Assembly (NCBI GenBank): GCA_040901465.1
Contig: JBBDYN010000057.1
Coordinates: 1 to 64,000 of the forward strand
Source: JAUSIF01 sp040901465
Lineage (GTDB): Bacteria > Pseudomonadota > Alphaproteobacteria > Rhizobiales > Xanthobacteraceae
DNA length: 64,000 bases
Direction of reading: 5' to 3'
Shown here one piece after another: positions 34,149-43,460 of the stretch. Numbering within the stretch: the first letter of the stretch is position 1; the number at the start of each line of letters is the position of its first letter. Both the position numbers and the translations under genes were made by a program. A model generated the notes under the pieces. The model was not told the DNA's origin. It did not search any database and was given only the letters and a program-made list of their open reading frames with translations.

Positions 34149-35168
34149 ATGATGAAACGAGTTTTGTGGGCGCTGTTCGTGCTCGCGGGCCTTGGCGCAC
34201 CCGCCGCCGTCGTAGAGGCCGCCGTGCTGGATCAGGTGAAGAGTAAGGGCTTCCTCCAGTGCGGCGTCAGCCAGGGCCTTCCCGGATTTTCGAGTCCCGA
34301 CGACAAGGGCAACTGGACCGGCATCGACGTCGATCTGTGTCGCGCGATCGCGGCGGCAATCTTCGACGACGCGACCAAGGTGCGATACACGCCGCTTACC
34401 GCCAAGGACCGCTTCACCGCCCTGCAATCGGGTGAGATCGACGTGCTCTCGCGCAATACCACCTGGACCAGTTCGCGCGACACCTCGCTCGGTCTGAACT
34501 TTGCCGGCGTGATTTATTATGACGGCCAGGGGTTCCTCGCTCGCAAGGACAAGAAAGTATCCTCGGCGCTCGAGCTTTCCGGCGCTTCCGTCTGCACCCA
34601 GACCGGCACCACGACCGAGCGCAACGTCGCGGATTTCTTCCGCGCGCGAAATATGAAGTATGAGGTTGTGGCCTTCGCGACCGCCGACGAAACCGTCAAG
34701 GCCTACGAAGCCGGTCGCTGCGACGTGTTCACGAGCGACGTCTCGCAACTTTACGCCATGCGCCTCAAGCTCGCGAACGTCAACGACCACGTCGTGCTGC
34801 CGGAAATCATCTCGAAAGAGCCGCTCGGCCCCGTCGTGCGCCACGGCGACGATCAATGGCTCGACGTGGTGAAGTGGGTGCTGTTCGCGATGCTGAATGC
34901 CGAAGAGCTCGGTGTCACCTCGAAAACCGTAGATGACATGGTGAAGTCGAACAATCCCGAAGTGAAGCGCCTGCTCGGCACCGAAGGCAATTACGGCGAG
35001 CAGCTCGGCCTCACCAAGGATTGGGTCGTGCGCGTCGTCAAGCACGTCGGCAACTACGGCGAGTCGTTTGACCGTAATGTGGGCGCGGGTTCCAAGCTCG
35101 CGATCGAGCGCGGTCTCAACCGGCTGTGGAACAAGGGCGGGCTGATGTACGCGCCGCCGATCCAGTGA
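34149..35168 (+). CDS. aapJ: General L-amino-acid ABC transporter periplasmic binding protein
   Basis: Periplasmic receptor of 339 aa with a signal peptide (residues 1-24) and the AapJ pattern: VKSKGFLQCGVSQGLPGFSS, GNWTGIDVDLCRAIAAAIF, and VLSRNTTWTSSRDTSLGLNF. First gene of the aapJQMP operon, which takes up a wide range of L-amino acids in rhizobia. The order and spacing match the known operon. Confidence 0.95.
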   Translation: MMKRVLWALFVLAGLGAPAAVVEAAVLDQVKSKGFLQCGVSQGLPGFSSPDDKGNWTGIDVDLCRAIAAAIFDDATKVRYTPLTAKDRFTALQSGEIDVLSRNTTWTSSRDTSLGLNFAGVIYYDGQGFLARKDKKVSSALELSGASVCTQTGTTTERNVADFFRARNMKYEVVAFATADETVKAYEAGRCDVFTSDVSQLYAMRLKLANVNDHVVLPEIISKEPLGPVVRHGDDQWLDVVKWVLFAMLNAEELGVTSKTVDDMVKSNNPEVKRLLGTEGNYGEQLGLTKDWVVRVVKHVGNYGESFDRNVGAGSKLAIERGLNRLWNKGGLMYAPPIQ

Positions 35169-35245
35169 GGTGAGGGGCGCGGGCTGCTTCCACGGCGACG
35201 GGTTTGGCGCGAAGTCCGGGGACGCCGCCGCGGCGGCGAGGGGAA

Positions 35246-36436
35246 ATGGCCGAGACGCCTGACAGGCGCCCGCGGCGCCGCGCGCGGTCGATCGCGACTG
35301 ATCCGCGTTTTCGCTCGATCGCCGTTCAGCTCATCCTCTTGATTGGCGTCGTCTGGCTCGGTTGGGAATTTTATCAGAACGCCCGCGCCAACCTCGCCGC
35401 GCAGAACATCGCTTCCGGCTTCGGATTTTTCGAACAGACCGCGGGCTTCGCGATCGGCCAGGCGCTGATCCCGTATCAGGAGAGTTCGTCTTACGGCCGC
35501 GCGTTTCTGGTCGGTCTCTTCAATACGCTGCTCGTCTCCGCGCTCGCTATCGTGTTCGCGACGATCATCGGCTTCGCCGTCGGCATCGCGCGGTTGTCGA
35601 GCAATATCCTGCTCGCGCGGCTCGGTGGCGCCTATGTCGAGACGCTGCGCAACCTGCCGCTCCTGTTTCAGATCCTGTTCTGGTATCTCGCCGTGCTCGG
35701 CACGCTACCCGGCCCACGCGAGAGTAAGCCATTGTTGGAAATGGTCTATTTCACCAATCGCGGGATCCTCATGCCGCGCCTGCTGTTCGAACCGGGCAGC
35801 GGAACGGTGATTGCGGCACTCGCAATCGGGATTTTTCTGGCGCTGCTTGTGCATTTCTGGGCGCGCCGACGGCATTACGCGACGGGTAGACATTTTTCAT
35901 CGGGCCGTATCGCCGTTGCCCTGGTCATTGGCCTGCCGGCGGTTGCGTTCCTTGCCGCCGGCGCGCCGATCGCCGTCGAGCTACCGGAATTGCGCGGGTT
36001 CAACTTCGTCGGCGGTGCCCGCTTGAACCCGGAATTCATGGCGCTCCTGTTCGCACTCTCGACCTATACCGCGGCGTTCATCGCCGAAGTTGTGCGCGCG
36101 GGATTTTTGTCGGTGCCGCGCGGTCAGGCCGAAGCGGCCTATTCGCTTGGCCTGTCGCGCCGCCTCACGCTTCGCCTCGTCGTCGCGCCGCAGGCCATGC
36201 GCTTGATCGTGCCGCCGCTGACGAACCAGTATTTGAACCTCACCAAGAATTCCACGTTGGCCGCGGCGATCGGTTATCCCGATCTCTTTTACGTCTTCGC
36301 GGGCACCACGCTGAATCAAACCGGGCAGGCGATCGAGATCATCGCCATCACCATGGCGGTTTATCTCGTGATTTCGCTCGTCACCGCCGCCTTCATGAAT
36401 TGGTACAACCGCGCCCTGGCGCTGCGCGGGGCCTGA
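35246..36436 (+). CDS. aapQ: General L-amino-acid ABC transporter permease
   Basis: Inner-membrane permease of 396 aa from ATG 35246 (MAETPDRRPRRRAR), which is preceded by GAGGGGA; the frame opens at 35204. It has the His/Glu/Gln-type permease features: YVETLRNLPLLFQILFWYL and the EAA loop GQAEAAYSLGLSRRLTLRLV. A long insert between the helices is typical of AapQ. aapM follows 5 bases later. Confidence 0.95.
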   Translation: MAETPDRRPRRRARSIATDPRFRSIAVQLILLIGVVWLGWEFYQNARANLAAQNIASGFGFFEQTAGFAIGQALIPYQESSSYGRAFLVGLFNTLLVSALAIVFATIIGFAVGIARLSSNILLARLGGAYVETLRNLPLLFQILFWYLAVLGTLPGPRESKPLLEMVYFTNRGILMPRLLFEPGSGTVIAALAIGIFLALLVHFWARRRHYATGRHFSSGRIAVALVIGLPAVAFLAAGAPIAVELPELRGFNFVGGARLNPEFMALLFALSTYTAAFIAEVVRAGFLSVPRGQAEAAYSLGLSRRLTLRLVVAPQAMRLIVPPLTNQYLNLTKNSTLAAAIGYPDLFYVFAGTTLNQTGQAIEIIAITMAVYLVISLVTAAFMNWYNRALALRGA

Positions 36437-36441
36437 CCGCC

Positions 36442-37803
36442 ATGGCCGGCCGCGCGTTTGTCCGCACCGCGCTCGCACCGAGCGAGGCGCCCCCGCCGGA
36501 GATCGGCACCGCGCTTGGCCGGCTTGGCCGCAGCCTGTTCGCGAGCCCGCTAAATCTCGCGATGACCATCTTCAGCGCAGCGGTGATTGCGCTCGTGCTG
36601 CCGCCGCTCATAAGGTTCATGATCATCGATGCCGTGTGGCACGGCACAAGCCGCGAGGATTGCCTCGGCACCACAGGCGCCTGCTGGCCCTTCGTGCGCG
36701 CCAAGTTCGGCCAGTTCATCTACGGCTTCTACCCAATTGCCGAACGTTGGCGGCCCAATGTGGTGTTCGCGCTCGGCGCGATCCTGCTCGCGCCGCTGCT
36801 CGTGCCGGCAGCGCCCTTTAAGCGCCCAAACGCCCTCCTATTCTTTGGCGTCTATCCGGTCGTGTCGTTCGTGCTGTTGACGGGCGGCGATCTCGATCTG
36901 CGGAATTTCCTGCTCGGCCGTTTGTTTAGTTGGGACGTTCTCACCGGCGTAAGCCTGAGGGCGGGTTTGCGCTGGAGCTTCTGGAGCGATTACCTGCTGA
37001 CCGCCGCGCTCGTGACGGCGCTCATCGCCGCCGCCGCGGCGTTCCTCGGCGAACGTATCCGTTCGGCGGTTTTCGCCTCGCTCGCCCTATTCGCCGTCCT
37101 TGCCCTCGTGCTCCTCGCCGCCGACCTCGATTTTGGGCTGCGGCGCGTCGAAACGCGTCTTTGGGGCGGCTTCCTCGTGACCATGATCGTTGCGGTCACC
37201 GGCATCGTGGTCTCGCTGCCGTTCGGCATCTTGCTCGCGCTCGGCCGCCGCTCGAACAAGCCGGTGGTGCGGATCTTGTCGGTGATTTTCATCGAGTTCT
37301 GGCGCGGGGTTCCGCTCATCACCGTCTTGTTCTTCGCGACCTACATGCTGCCGTTGTTCCTGCCGCGCGGGGCTTCGTTCGATACGTTTCTGCGCGCGCT
37401 TGTGGGCGTCGCCATGTTCGCGTCCGCCTATATGGCGGAGGTTGTGCGCGGCGGGCTGCAGTCGATTCCGCGCAGCCAATACGAGGCCGCAGCCGCGCTC
37501 GGCCTTGGCTATTGGCGCACCATGGGACTCGTCGTCCTGCCGCAGGCACTGACCCTGGTCATCCCCGGAATTGTCAATGTTTTCATCGCGTTATTCAAGG
37601 ACACGACACTCGTGTTGATCGTCGCGATCTTCGATCTGCTCGGGCAATTACGCGCCGCCTTCTCCGACCCGAACTGGGCTACGCCGGTCACGCTTTACAC
37701 CGGCTTCGCCTTTGCCGGCATGATTTATTTCGTGTTCTGTTTTGCCATGTCACGCTACGCGCTGTTCGTGGAGCGCCGCGTGGCCGCGCCGAGCCGGCGC
37801 TGA
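36442..37803 (+). CDS. aapM: General L-amino-acid ABC transporter permease
   Basis: The second permease of the Aap system, 453 aa from ATG 36442. The first half has an extra domain with the cysteine pair in GTSREDCLGTTGACWPFV, as in AapM. The permease half shows VIFIEFWRGVPLITVLFF and SQYEAAAALGLGYWRTMGL. An alternative in-frame ATG at 36400 would overlap aapQ. Confidence 0.95.
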   Translation: MAGRAFVRTALAPSEAPPPEIGTALGRLGRSLFASPLNLAMTIFSAAVIALVLPPLIRFMIIDAVWHGTSREDCLGTTGACWPFVRAKFGQFIYGFYPIAERWRPNVVFALGAILLAPLLVPAAPFKRPNALLFFGVYPVVSFVLLTGGDLDLRNFLLGRLFSWDVLTGVSLRAGLRWSFWSDYLLTAALVTALIAAAAAFLGERIRSAVFASLALFAVLALVLLAADLDFGLRRVETRLWGGFLVTMIVAVTGIVVSLPFGILLALGRRSNKPVVRILSVIFIEFWRGVPLITVLFFATYMLPLFLPRGASFDTFLRALVGVAMFASAYMAEVVRGGLQSIPRSQYEAAAALGLGYWRTMGLVVLPQALTLVIPGIVNVFIALFKDTTLVLIVAIFDLLGQLRAAFSDPNWATPVTLYTGFAFAGMIYFVFCFAMSRYALFVERRVAAPSRR

Positions 37804-37814
37804 AGGGAACGGGT

Positions 37815-38570
37815 ATGAACGGCTCAGCCGGCGGCACGAGCGTCGCGGTCGAGATGGCCGGCGTGCACAAATGGTTCGGCCAGTTTCACGTGCTGAAGGA
37901 AATCAATCTTACGGTCATGCGCAGCGAGCGCATCGTGATCTGCGGGCCGTCGGGCTCCGGCAAGTCCACGCTCATCCGCTGCATCAACGGACTCGAGGAG
38001 CATCAGCGCGGCCGCGTCGTCGTGAACGGCGTCGAGCTGACGCAGGACATCCGCAGCATCGAGACCGTGCGCCAAGAAGTCGGCATGGTGTTCCAGCAGT
38101 TCAATCTGTTTCCGCATTTGACCGCGCTCGAGAATTGCACGCTCGCGCCGATCTGGGTGCGCGGCATGCCGAAGCGCGAAGCCGACGAAATCGCCGTGCA
38201 TTATCTGAATCGCGTGCGCATTCCCGAGCAGGCCGCCAAATACCCGGCGCAGCTCTCCGGCGGCCAGCAGCAGCGCGTGGCGATCGCACGGGCGCTCTGC
38301 ATGAGTCCGAAAGTGATGCTGTTCGACGAGCCAACCTCGGCGCTCGACCCGGAAATGATCAAGGAGGTACTCGACGTCATGCTCGAGCTCGCGCGCGAAG
38401 GCATGACCATGATCGTCGTCAGCCACGAAATGGGCTTCGCGCGGGAGGCCGCGAACCAGATGGTGTTCATGGACGACGGCCAGATCGTGGAGATGAACGA
38501 GCCCGGGGAATTCTTCGAACGCCCGCGCCATGAGCGGACGAAACTGTTCTTGAGCCAGATTCTTCGTTGA
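37815..38570 (+). CDS. aapP: General L-amino-acid ABC transporter ATPase
   Basis: The 251-aa ATPase of the Aap importer, starting at ATG 37815, twelve bases after aapM. Walker A GPSGSGKS is at 44-51, the Q-loop is MVFQQFNLFPHLT, the signature LSGGQQQRVAIARAL and Walker B VMLFDEPTSALDPE, followed by the H-loop VVSHEMGFA. The same frame is open far upstream into aapM, but that is not coding. Confidence 0.96.
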   Translation: MNGSAGGTSVAVEMAGVHKWFGQFHVLKEINLTVMRSERIVICGPSGSGKSTLIRCINGLEEHQRGRVVVNGVELTQDIRSIETVRQEVGMVFQQFNLFPHLTALENCTLAPIWVRGMPKREADEIAVHYLNRVRIPEQAAKYPAQLSGGQQQRVAIARALCMSPKVMLFDEPTSALDPEMIKEVLDVMLELAREGMTMIVVSHEMGFAREAANQMVFMDDGQIVEMNEPGEFFERPRHERTKLFLSQILR

Positions 38571-38585
38571 TGGGCAGCGGACGGC

Positions 38586-39833
38586 CTAACGGATCAGCGC
38601 GCGAAGCGCCGGAATTTTCGCGTTTTGCGGGCCGCCAATTTTCTCAGACAGGTAGCGCTTTTCCCGATCATCGAGTCTGACCCGCTGGAATTCCCGGACG
38701 GCCGTCGCGTAGTGACCGCAGGACCAGAGCATAAGCGGAAGCGCGAGTTGCACCGAATGGCGGCGGAGCCGCTCCGGCGGAATCGCGCGGCATAGCCGCT
38801 CCCACGCAGCCTCGATGACCGTCCGCGAAAGCATGTTGGGCAAGTCGTTCCGAAAAACACTCTCATGCGCAGAAATGCCGGATGTGGCCGAGAAGACGAC
38901 CGTGCTGCCGTTCCGGCAATAGATCGTGGGCGTGATGCCCGGAATGAGCATCGTAAGGAAGATCAGCTTGTAGGCCGGGAAATAGAGAAAATCCTGAAAC
39001 AGGATCATCGGCGGCTTGCGTCCGGACGCGAGACGATCGCTGAAGAACCGCAAGAGCCGGGAATTGTCCGGCCAGCCCTTCGAGGCGTCGACAAAAAGCG
39101 CGCCGATCTTGCGGCCGGCCGGGAGCGCCGGCGACAGCCGAGCGTCAACATTGGACAGCGTGCCGCGCACGGATCGAATTTTCGCTGCGCGCGGCCCCAT
39201 CAATGTGCGAAACGTGCCTTCGAAGGATTGCCCCTTCCTGAGCGCCTCGGTTGCGTCGTCCGCTCCTCGCTCCGCGGACAGCCGCGAAAAATGCCTGTTC
39301 CACTTGAAGCGGTCGAAGCAGATGAGCCGCCAGTCCGTCGTGCGCTCGCTCAGCCCGTCACAGATGCGCTGCGTGCCGCGACCGAGCCACGGACCGATTT
39401 CCACAAAGGCGCGATCCGGGTCGTACGACTCCCGCGCCACGAAATAGTAAAGCTTTTCCTCGGCAACCGTGAGCATGCCGGGGTTGGCGACCTGCGCCAG
39501 ATCAGGAATTGCCGCGTCATCGAACTCGCGCGCTGGCGCATCGCCGGCACGCTGGAGGCCATCGAGCAGCCTTGCTTCGAGTGACGTGCCTTCGATCCCT
39601 CGATTGGGGTTCGATAGTGCCCACTTCTCGAGCCGCTGAATGGCCGCCTGCCAATCGTCCTGTTCGAGCGCGGCCTCGGCATCGTAGAGCGCGCGATGGC
39701 GCGCGCTGAGGCGCATCGTCGAGCGGTAAGCGCGCCGCGCGAGCGACTTGCTCGCATCGCGAAAGACAGCAGGGATCGCGTTGGGCGCGCTTTGACGGGC
39801 GGCCCGCCAATAGCGCGTGACGATCGAATCCAT
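38586..39833 (-). CDS. Methyltransferase-like protein of unknown function
   Basis: A 415-aa protein. An amino part of about 130 residues with helical character (DAEAALEQDDWQAAIQRLEK looks like a TPR-type helix pair) leads to a Rossmann-like block AFVEIGPWLGRGTQRICDGL, WRLICFDRFKWNRHF and IGALFVDASKGWPDNSRLL. This order recalls TylF/CmcI-like SAM methyltransferases. The remainder (FLYFPAYKLIFLTM) is hydrophobic in parts. It converges on aapP, and its neighbours do not hint at a substrate. Confidence 0.65.
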   Translation of the reverse strand: MDSIVTRYWRAARQSAPNAIPAVFRDASKSLARRAYRSTMRLSARHRALYDAEAALEQDDWQAAIQRLEKWALSNPNRGIEGTSLEARLLDGLQRAGDAPAREFDDAAIPDLAQVANPGMLTVAEEKLYYFVARESYDPDRAFVEIGPWLGRGTQRICDGLSERTTDWRLICFDRFKWNRHFSRLSAERGADDATEALRKGQSFEGTFRTLMGPRAAKIRSVRGTLSNVDARLSPALPAGRKIGALFVDASKGWPDNSRLLRFFSDRLASGRKPPMILFQDFLYFPAYKLIFLTMLIPGITPTIYCRNGSTVVFSATSGISAHESVFRNDLPNMLSRTVIEAAWERLCRAIPPERLRRHSVQLALPLMLWSCGHYATAVREFQRVRLDDREKRYLSEKIGGPQNAKIPALRALIR

Positions 39834-39911
39834 TTGACGAAGACGCTGTTAGGAGATGCTGGCGATGCGAACGGTTTCAAACTAGGCCGCCGGCGGTTGC
39901 GCGGCAACCAA

Positions 39912-40949
39912 TCACCGTTCCACCGGCCCGCATGCTTTCTTCCAGGCATCGATGCCGCCCTGGATGTGCGCGGCGCTCTTGAGACCCGCGTCCTGTGCGG
40001 CTTGCACCGCCATGGCCGAACGCTCGCCGAACGCGCAGTAGAACAGCATCTGCCCGTCGCCCTTCGCTCCGAGCTTGTGCAGGAGGCCGCCGGGCCGGAC
40101 GTGGGCGGCAAGGTCGGGGTAGGGCGCGTGCAGCGAGCCCGGGATCACGCCGTGCCGTTCGCGCTCGCTCGTCTCGCGGAGATCGATGAATTCCACGTCG
40201 TCGCGGCCGACGAGCTTCATCGCCTCGTCCGCCGAGAGCGCCCAACCGCGGCGCGCGACTTCCTCCTGATGCAGGCCCTGCCGCAGGTTGGCGGGAACGG
40301 CCACGTCCATCATTTTCGGATTGGGAAGCTTCAGGTTGCTCATGAGATCGACATATTCGTCGATCGACTTCACCTGAAGGCGAGGATTGTAGCGCTTCTC
40401 CTCGCCGATCGTGCTGACCGTGTCGCCCTTATAGTCGTGCGCCGGATACAGGAGCGTCTCTTCCGGCAGCTTCAGGAGCTTGTTGAAGATCGAGTCGTAT
40501 TGCGCGCGCGAGTCGCCATTCTGGAAATCCGTGCGGCCGGTGCCGCGAATGAGCAGCGTATCGCCGGTGAAGATGCGGTCGCCCGAGAGAAAGCTGTAGG
40601 AGTCGTCCGTGTGGCCCGGCGTGTAGAGGACGTCGAGCGCGAGACCTTCGATTTTCAGCTTGTCGCCTTCGGCGACGCGCATCGACACCACGTCGACCTT
40701 GCTCATCTCGCCCATGACCGTGATGCAGTGCGTGCGGTCGCGCAGCGCGCCGAGGCCCGTGACGTGGTCGGCGTGGATGTGCGTGTCGACGGCCTTCACG
40801 AGCTTGAGGTCGAGCTCTTTGACGAGCTGCAGGTAGCGGTCGACCTTCTCGATCACCGGGTCGATGATGAGCGCCTCGCCGCCGCGTCGGCTCGCGAGCA
40901 GGTAGGTGTAAGTGCCCGATACGCTGTCGAAGAGTTGGCGGAAGATCAT
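39912..40949 (-). CDS. ETHE1-like persulfide dioxygenase fused to a rhodanese domain
   Basis: A 345-aa fusion. The metallo-beta-lactamase part (1-240) has THIHADHVTGL (56-66), VLYTPGHTDDSYSF and FTGDTLLIRGTGRTDFQ, the pattern of glutathione persulfide dioxygenases. The C-terminal rhodanese (about 255-345) has the active loop CAFGERSA with Cys305. Together they would oxidise glutathione persulfide to sulfite and pass sulfane sulfur. It is followed by a mercaptopyruvate sulfurtransferase gene read the same way, supporting a sulfide-handling role. Confidence 0.88.
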   Translation of the reverse strand: MIFRQLFDSVSGTYTYLLASRRGGEALIIDPVIEKVDRYLQLVKELDLKLVKAVDTHIHADHVTGLGALRDRTHCITVMGEMSKVDVVSMRVAEGDKLKIEGLALDVLYTPGHTDDSYSFLSGDRIFTGDTLLIRGTGRTDFQNGDSRAQYDSIFNKLLKLPEETLLYPAHDYKGDTVSTIGEEKRYNPRLQVKSIDEYVDLMSNLKLPNPKMMDVAVPANLRQGLHQEEVARRGWALSADEAMKLVGRDDVEFIDLRETSERERHGVIPGSLHAPYPDLAAHVRPGGLLHKLGAKGDGQMLFYCAFGERSAMAVQAAQDAGLKSAAHIQGGIDAWKKACGPVER

Positions 40950-41092
40950 GGCGCTTCCAGTCTAACACGTCGGAGCGTGACGGCGCAGGTCTGCCGCGCC
41001 GCAGCGCCGACATCCAATGCCTATTTCTTCTCGATTTCGATGCCGAGGCTGCATAATAAAGGCGCGCCCAGCCGAGCCCTGGACCCCAGTGC

Positions 41093-41953
41093 CTAATCGG
41101 AACCGGTCGCGACCGGCCTGTCGGCGCGCGAACCCCAGTCGGCCCAGGACCCATCATAGAGTGCTTGCGGCGGCTTGCCGATGGAATCGAGCGCAAGCCA
41201 CAGGATGGCCGCGGATACGCCCGAGCCGCAACTCGTGATCACGGGCTGGCCCGGATCGACCCCGCTGGCGGCGAGCGCGGCCCTGATCTTGTCGGGCGGG
41301 ACCAGCGTCCCGTCGGCGATGATCTCCGTGAAAGGAACATTGCGGCTTCCCGGCATGTGTCCCGAGCGGACGCCGGCGCGCGGCTCCGGCACCTCGCCGC
41401 GAAAGCGGGCGGCCGGGCGCACGTCCACGACCTGCGCCGAGCCGGATTTCAGCGCCTGCTCGACGCGGTCGAGATCGGCGACGAGCGCAGCATTGAACTT
41501 CGGCGTGAATTTCGCGGGCTCGCGGCTCGCCATGCCGATTTCAGTCGGCCGACCTTCCGCACGCCATTTCGGGAAGCCGCCTTCGAGAATGAAAACGTCC
41601 TTTGTGCCGAACACGCGGAACGTCCACCACACGCGCGCCGCCGAGAAGATTCCCATGCCGTCATAGACGACGATCTTCTTGCCGTCGCCGATGCCCAGCC
41701 GGCGCATGTGCAGCGCGAACGCGTCCGGCGGCGGCAGCATGTGCGGCAGGCCCGCGCCGTGATCGGAAATCTCATCGATGTCGAAATGGACCGCGCCGGG
41801 AATATGCGCCGCCCGATATTCCTTGAACCCGTCGCGGTTCATCGCCGGCAGGTACCAGGAGCCGTCGACGACCACGAGACCGCGACCGGACAGATGCTCG
41901 GCGAGCCAGTCGGTCGAGACGAGCCAGCGCGAGTGGGGACTTGCCGCGGTCAT
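41093..41953 (-). CDS. sseA: 3-mercaptopyruvate / thiosulfate sulfurtransferase
   Basis: A two-domain rhodanese of 286 aa. The amino domain is inactive and the C-terminal domain has the active loop CGSGVSA with Cys242, the sequence typical of 3-mercaptopyruvate sulfurtransferases. Other family features are GAVHFDIDEISD, VYDGMGIFSAARVWW and HMPGSRNVPF. It moves sulfur from mercaptopyruvate to thiols or cyanide. It lies 143 bases upstream of the persulfide dioxygenase gene in the same direction. Confidence 0.92.
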   Translation of the reverse strand: MTAASPHSRWLVSTDWLAEHLSGRGLVVVDGSWYLPAMNRDGFKEYRAAHIPGAVHFDIDEISDHGAGLPHMLPPPDAFALHMRRLGIGDGKKIVVYDGMGIFSAARVWWTFRVFGTKDVFILEGGFPKWRAEGRPTEIGMASREPAKFTPKFNAALVADLDRVEQALKSGSAQVVDVRPAARFRGEVPEPRAGVRSGHMPGSRNVPFTEIIADGTLVPPDKIRAALAASGVDPGQPVITSCGSGVSAAILWLALDSIGKPPQALYDGSWADWGSRADRPVATGSD

Positions 41954-42034
41954 GCTCTTGTTCCGGATTGCCGTTAAGTCTACACGCCGACAACATCAGG
42001 TAATTGCGAATGGAGCGCAACGGGGATCGACGCC

Positions 42035-42344
42035 ATGATCAGCCTGGTAGGATGGACCATGCCGGAAAACGCCGACGCCCATGAAGCCTTTTGAGGACGC
42101 AGATTTTTTCGGGAATATTGAAGAAAAACGTCGAAGGATTTCAGAAGATCGAATTGTATCGCCGCCCGGCCGGTGATGAGGTCGAGTTTGTCACCGTGAT
42201 GTGGTTCACCTCAATCGAGGCTTTGCAAGCTTTCGCCGGCGAGGACGATGAGGTCGCGGTGGTGCTGTTCGCCGCCCGCACCGTGCTCAAGCGCTCGACG
42301 ATCGGTCGAAGCATTACGAGGAGCGCGAGACGCGCACGCCTTGA
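42035..42344 (+). pseudogene. Antibiotic-biosynthesis-monooxygenase (ABM) domain protein, broken by two frameshifts
   Basis: Three frames join into one ABM-like protein of about 103 aa. Frame one gives MISLVGWTMPENADAHEA, then a frame change near 42086 gives LLRTQIFSGILKKNVEGFQ, IELYRRPAGDEVEFVTVMWF and AVVLFAARTVLKR. A second change near 42292 gives DDRSKHYEERETRTP and a stop. Each break is explained by the loss of one base in a short run (CCC to CC, TT to T). It may be a real pseudogene or an assembly error. Confidence 0.75.
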
Positions 42345-42425
42345 GGATCACGCGTGCTTGCTCGCGGCGACGCCGCTGGCTGGCTGTAGCGAAACCAGTG
42401 GGACCGGCGATTTCTCGTCAATCGC

Positions 42426-43460
42426 TCACGCGATGACGTTCGGCAACTTCATCTTGCGCTCGAGCCAAGCCGGCACAGGCAAGTTCTGCGACCGCAGGAA
42501 GGCCGGGTTGAACAGTTTGGATTGGTAGCGCGAGCCGAAGTCGGCGAGCACGGTGACGATGGTCTTGCCGGGGCCGAGCTCCTTCGCGAGCCGGATCGCG
42601 CCCGCGACATTGATCCCCGTCGAGAGGCCCATGCAAAGACCCTCGTGCTCCAGCAGATCGAAGATGAGCGGCACCGCTTCATCGTCCGGAATGATATAGG
42701 CCTTGTCGACCTTGATGTCCTCGATGATCGGAGTCGATCGGCCGAGGCCGATCCCTTCCGTGATCGAGTCACCGCGCGACGCCTTGGCCGCGCCTTCCGT
42801 GAACAGACTGTACATGGCCGCACCGCGCGGGTCCGCGACGCCGATCATGATGTCTTTTTTCTTCTCCTTCAGGAACATCGACGCGCCTGCGATCGTCCCG
42901 CCGGTGCCGATCGAGCAGATGAAGCCGTCCACCTTGCCGTCCGTGTCGCGCCAGATCTCGGGGCCGGTGGAGACGTAATGGGCCTGACGGTTGTCGAGGT
43001 TGTTCCATTGGTCGGAGAAGAGGACGCCGTTCTTGTCGGTCTTGCGCAATTCGTCCGCCAGCCGCTTGCCAATGTGCTGATAGTTGTTTGGATTGCTGTA
43101 GGGCAGGGCCGGCACTTCCAGCAGCACGGCGCCGAATTGGCGCAACGCGTCCTTCTTCTCCTGGCTCTGCGTCTCCGGAATGACGATGAGCGTGCGGTAG
43201 CCGCGCGCATTGGCGACGAGCGCGAGCCCGATGCCGGTATTGCCCGCGGTCGCCTCGACCACGAGGCCGCCCGGCTTGATCTCGCCGCGCTTCTCGCCCT
43301 CGAGAATGATCTGTTTAGCCGCGCGGTCCTTCACCGACTGGCCGGGGTTCATGAACTCGGCCTTGCCGAGGATCGTGCAGCCCGTCGCCTCGGAGGCGCG
43401 GCGCAGCTTGATCAGCGGCGTGTTGCCGATCGCGTCGATGACGTCTTTCTTGAAGTCCAT
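42426..43460 (-). CDS. cysK: Cysteine synthase A (O-acetylserine sulfhydrylase)
   Basis: PLP enzyme making cysteine from O-acetylserine and sulfide. The 344-aa protein carries the PLP lysine K44 in NPGQSVKDRAA, the substrate loop EATAGNTGIGLALVAN, and the phosphate-binding GTGGTIAGA. It is a little longer than E. coli CysK, with a C-terminal extension ending MKLPNVIA. Divergent from the MTHFR gene. Confidence 0.95.
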   Translation of the reverse strand: MDFKKDVIDAIGNTPLIKLRRASEATGCTILGKAEFMNPGQSVKDRAAKQIILEGEKRGEIKPGGLVVEATAGNTGIGLALVANARGYRTLIVIPETQSQEKKDALRQFGAVLLEVPALPYSNPNNYQHIGKRLADELRKTDKNGVLFSDQWNNLDNRQAHYVSTGPEIWRDTDGKVDGFICSIGTGGTIAGASMFLKEKKKDIMIGVADPRGAAMYSLFTEGAAKASRGDSITEGIGLGRSTPIIEDIKVDKAYIIPDDEAVPLIFDLLEHEGLCMGLSTGINVAGAIRLAKELGPGKTIVTVLADFGSRYQSKLFNPAFLRSQNLPVPAWLERKMKLPNVIA

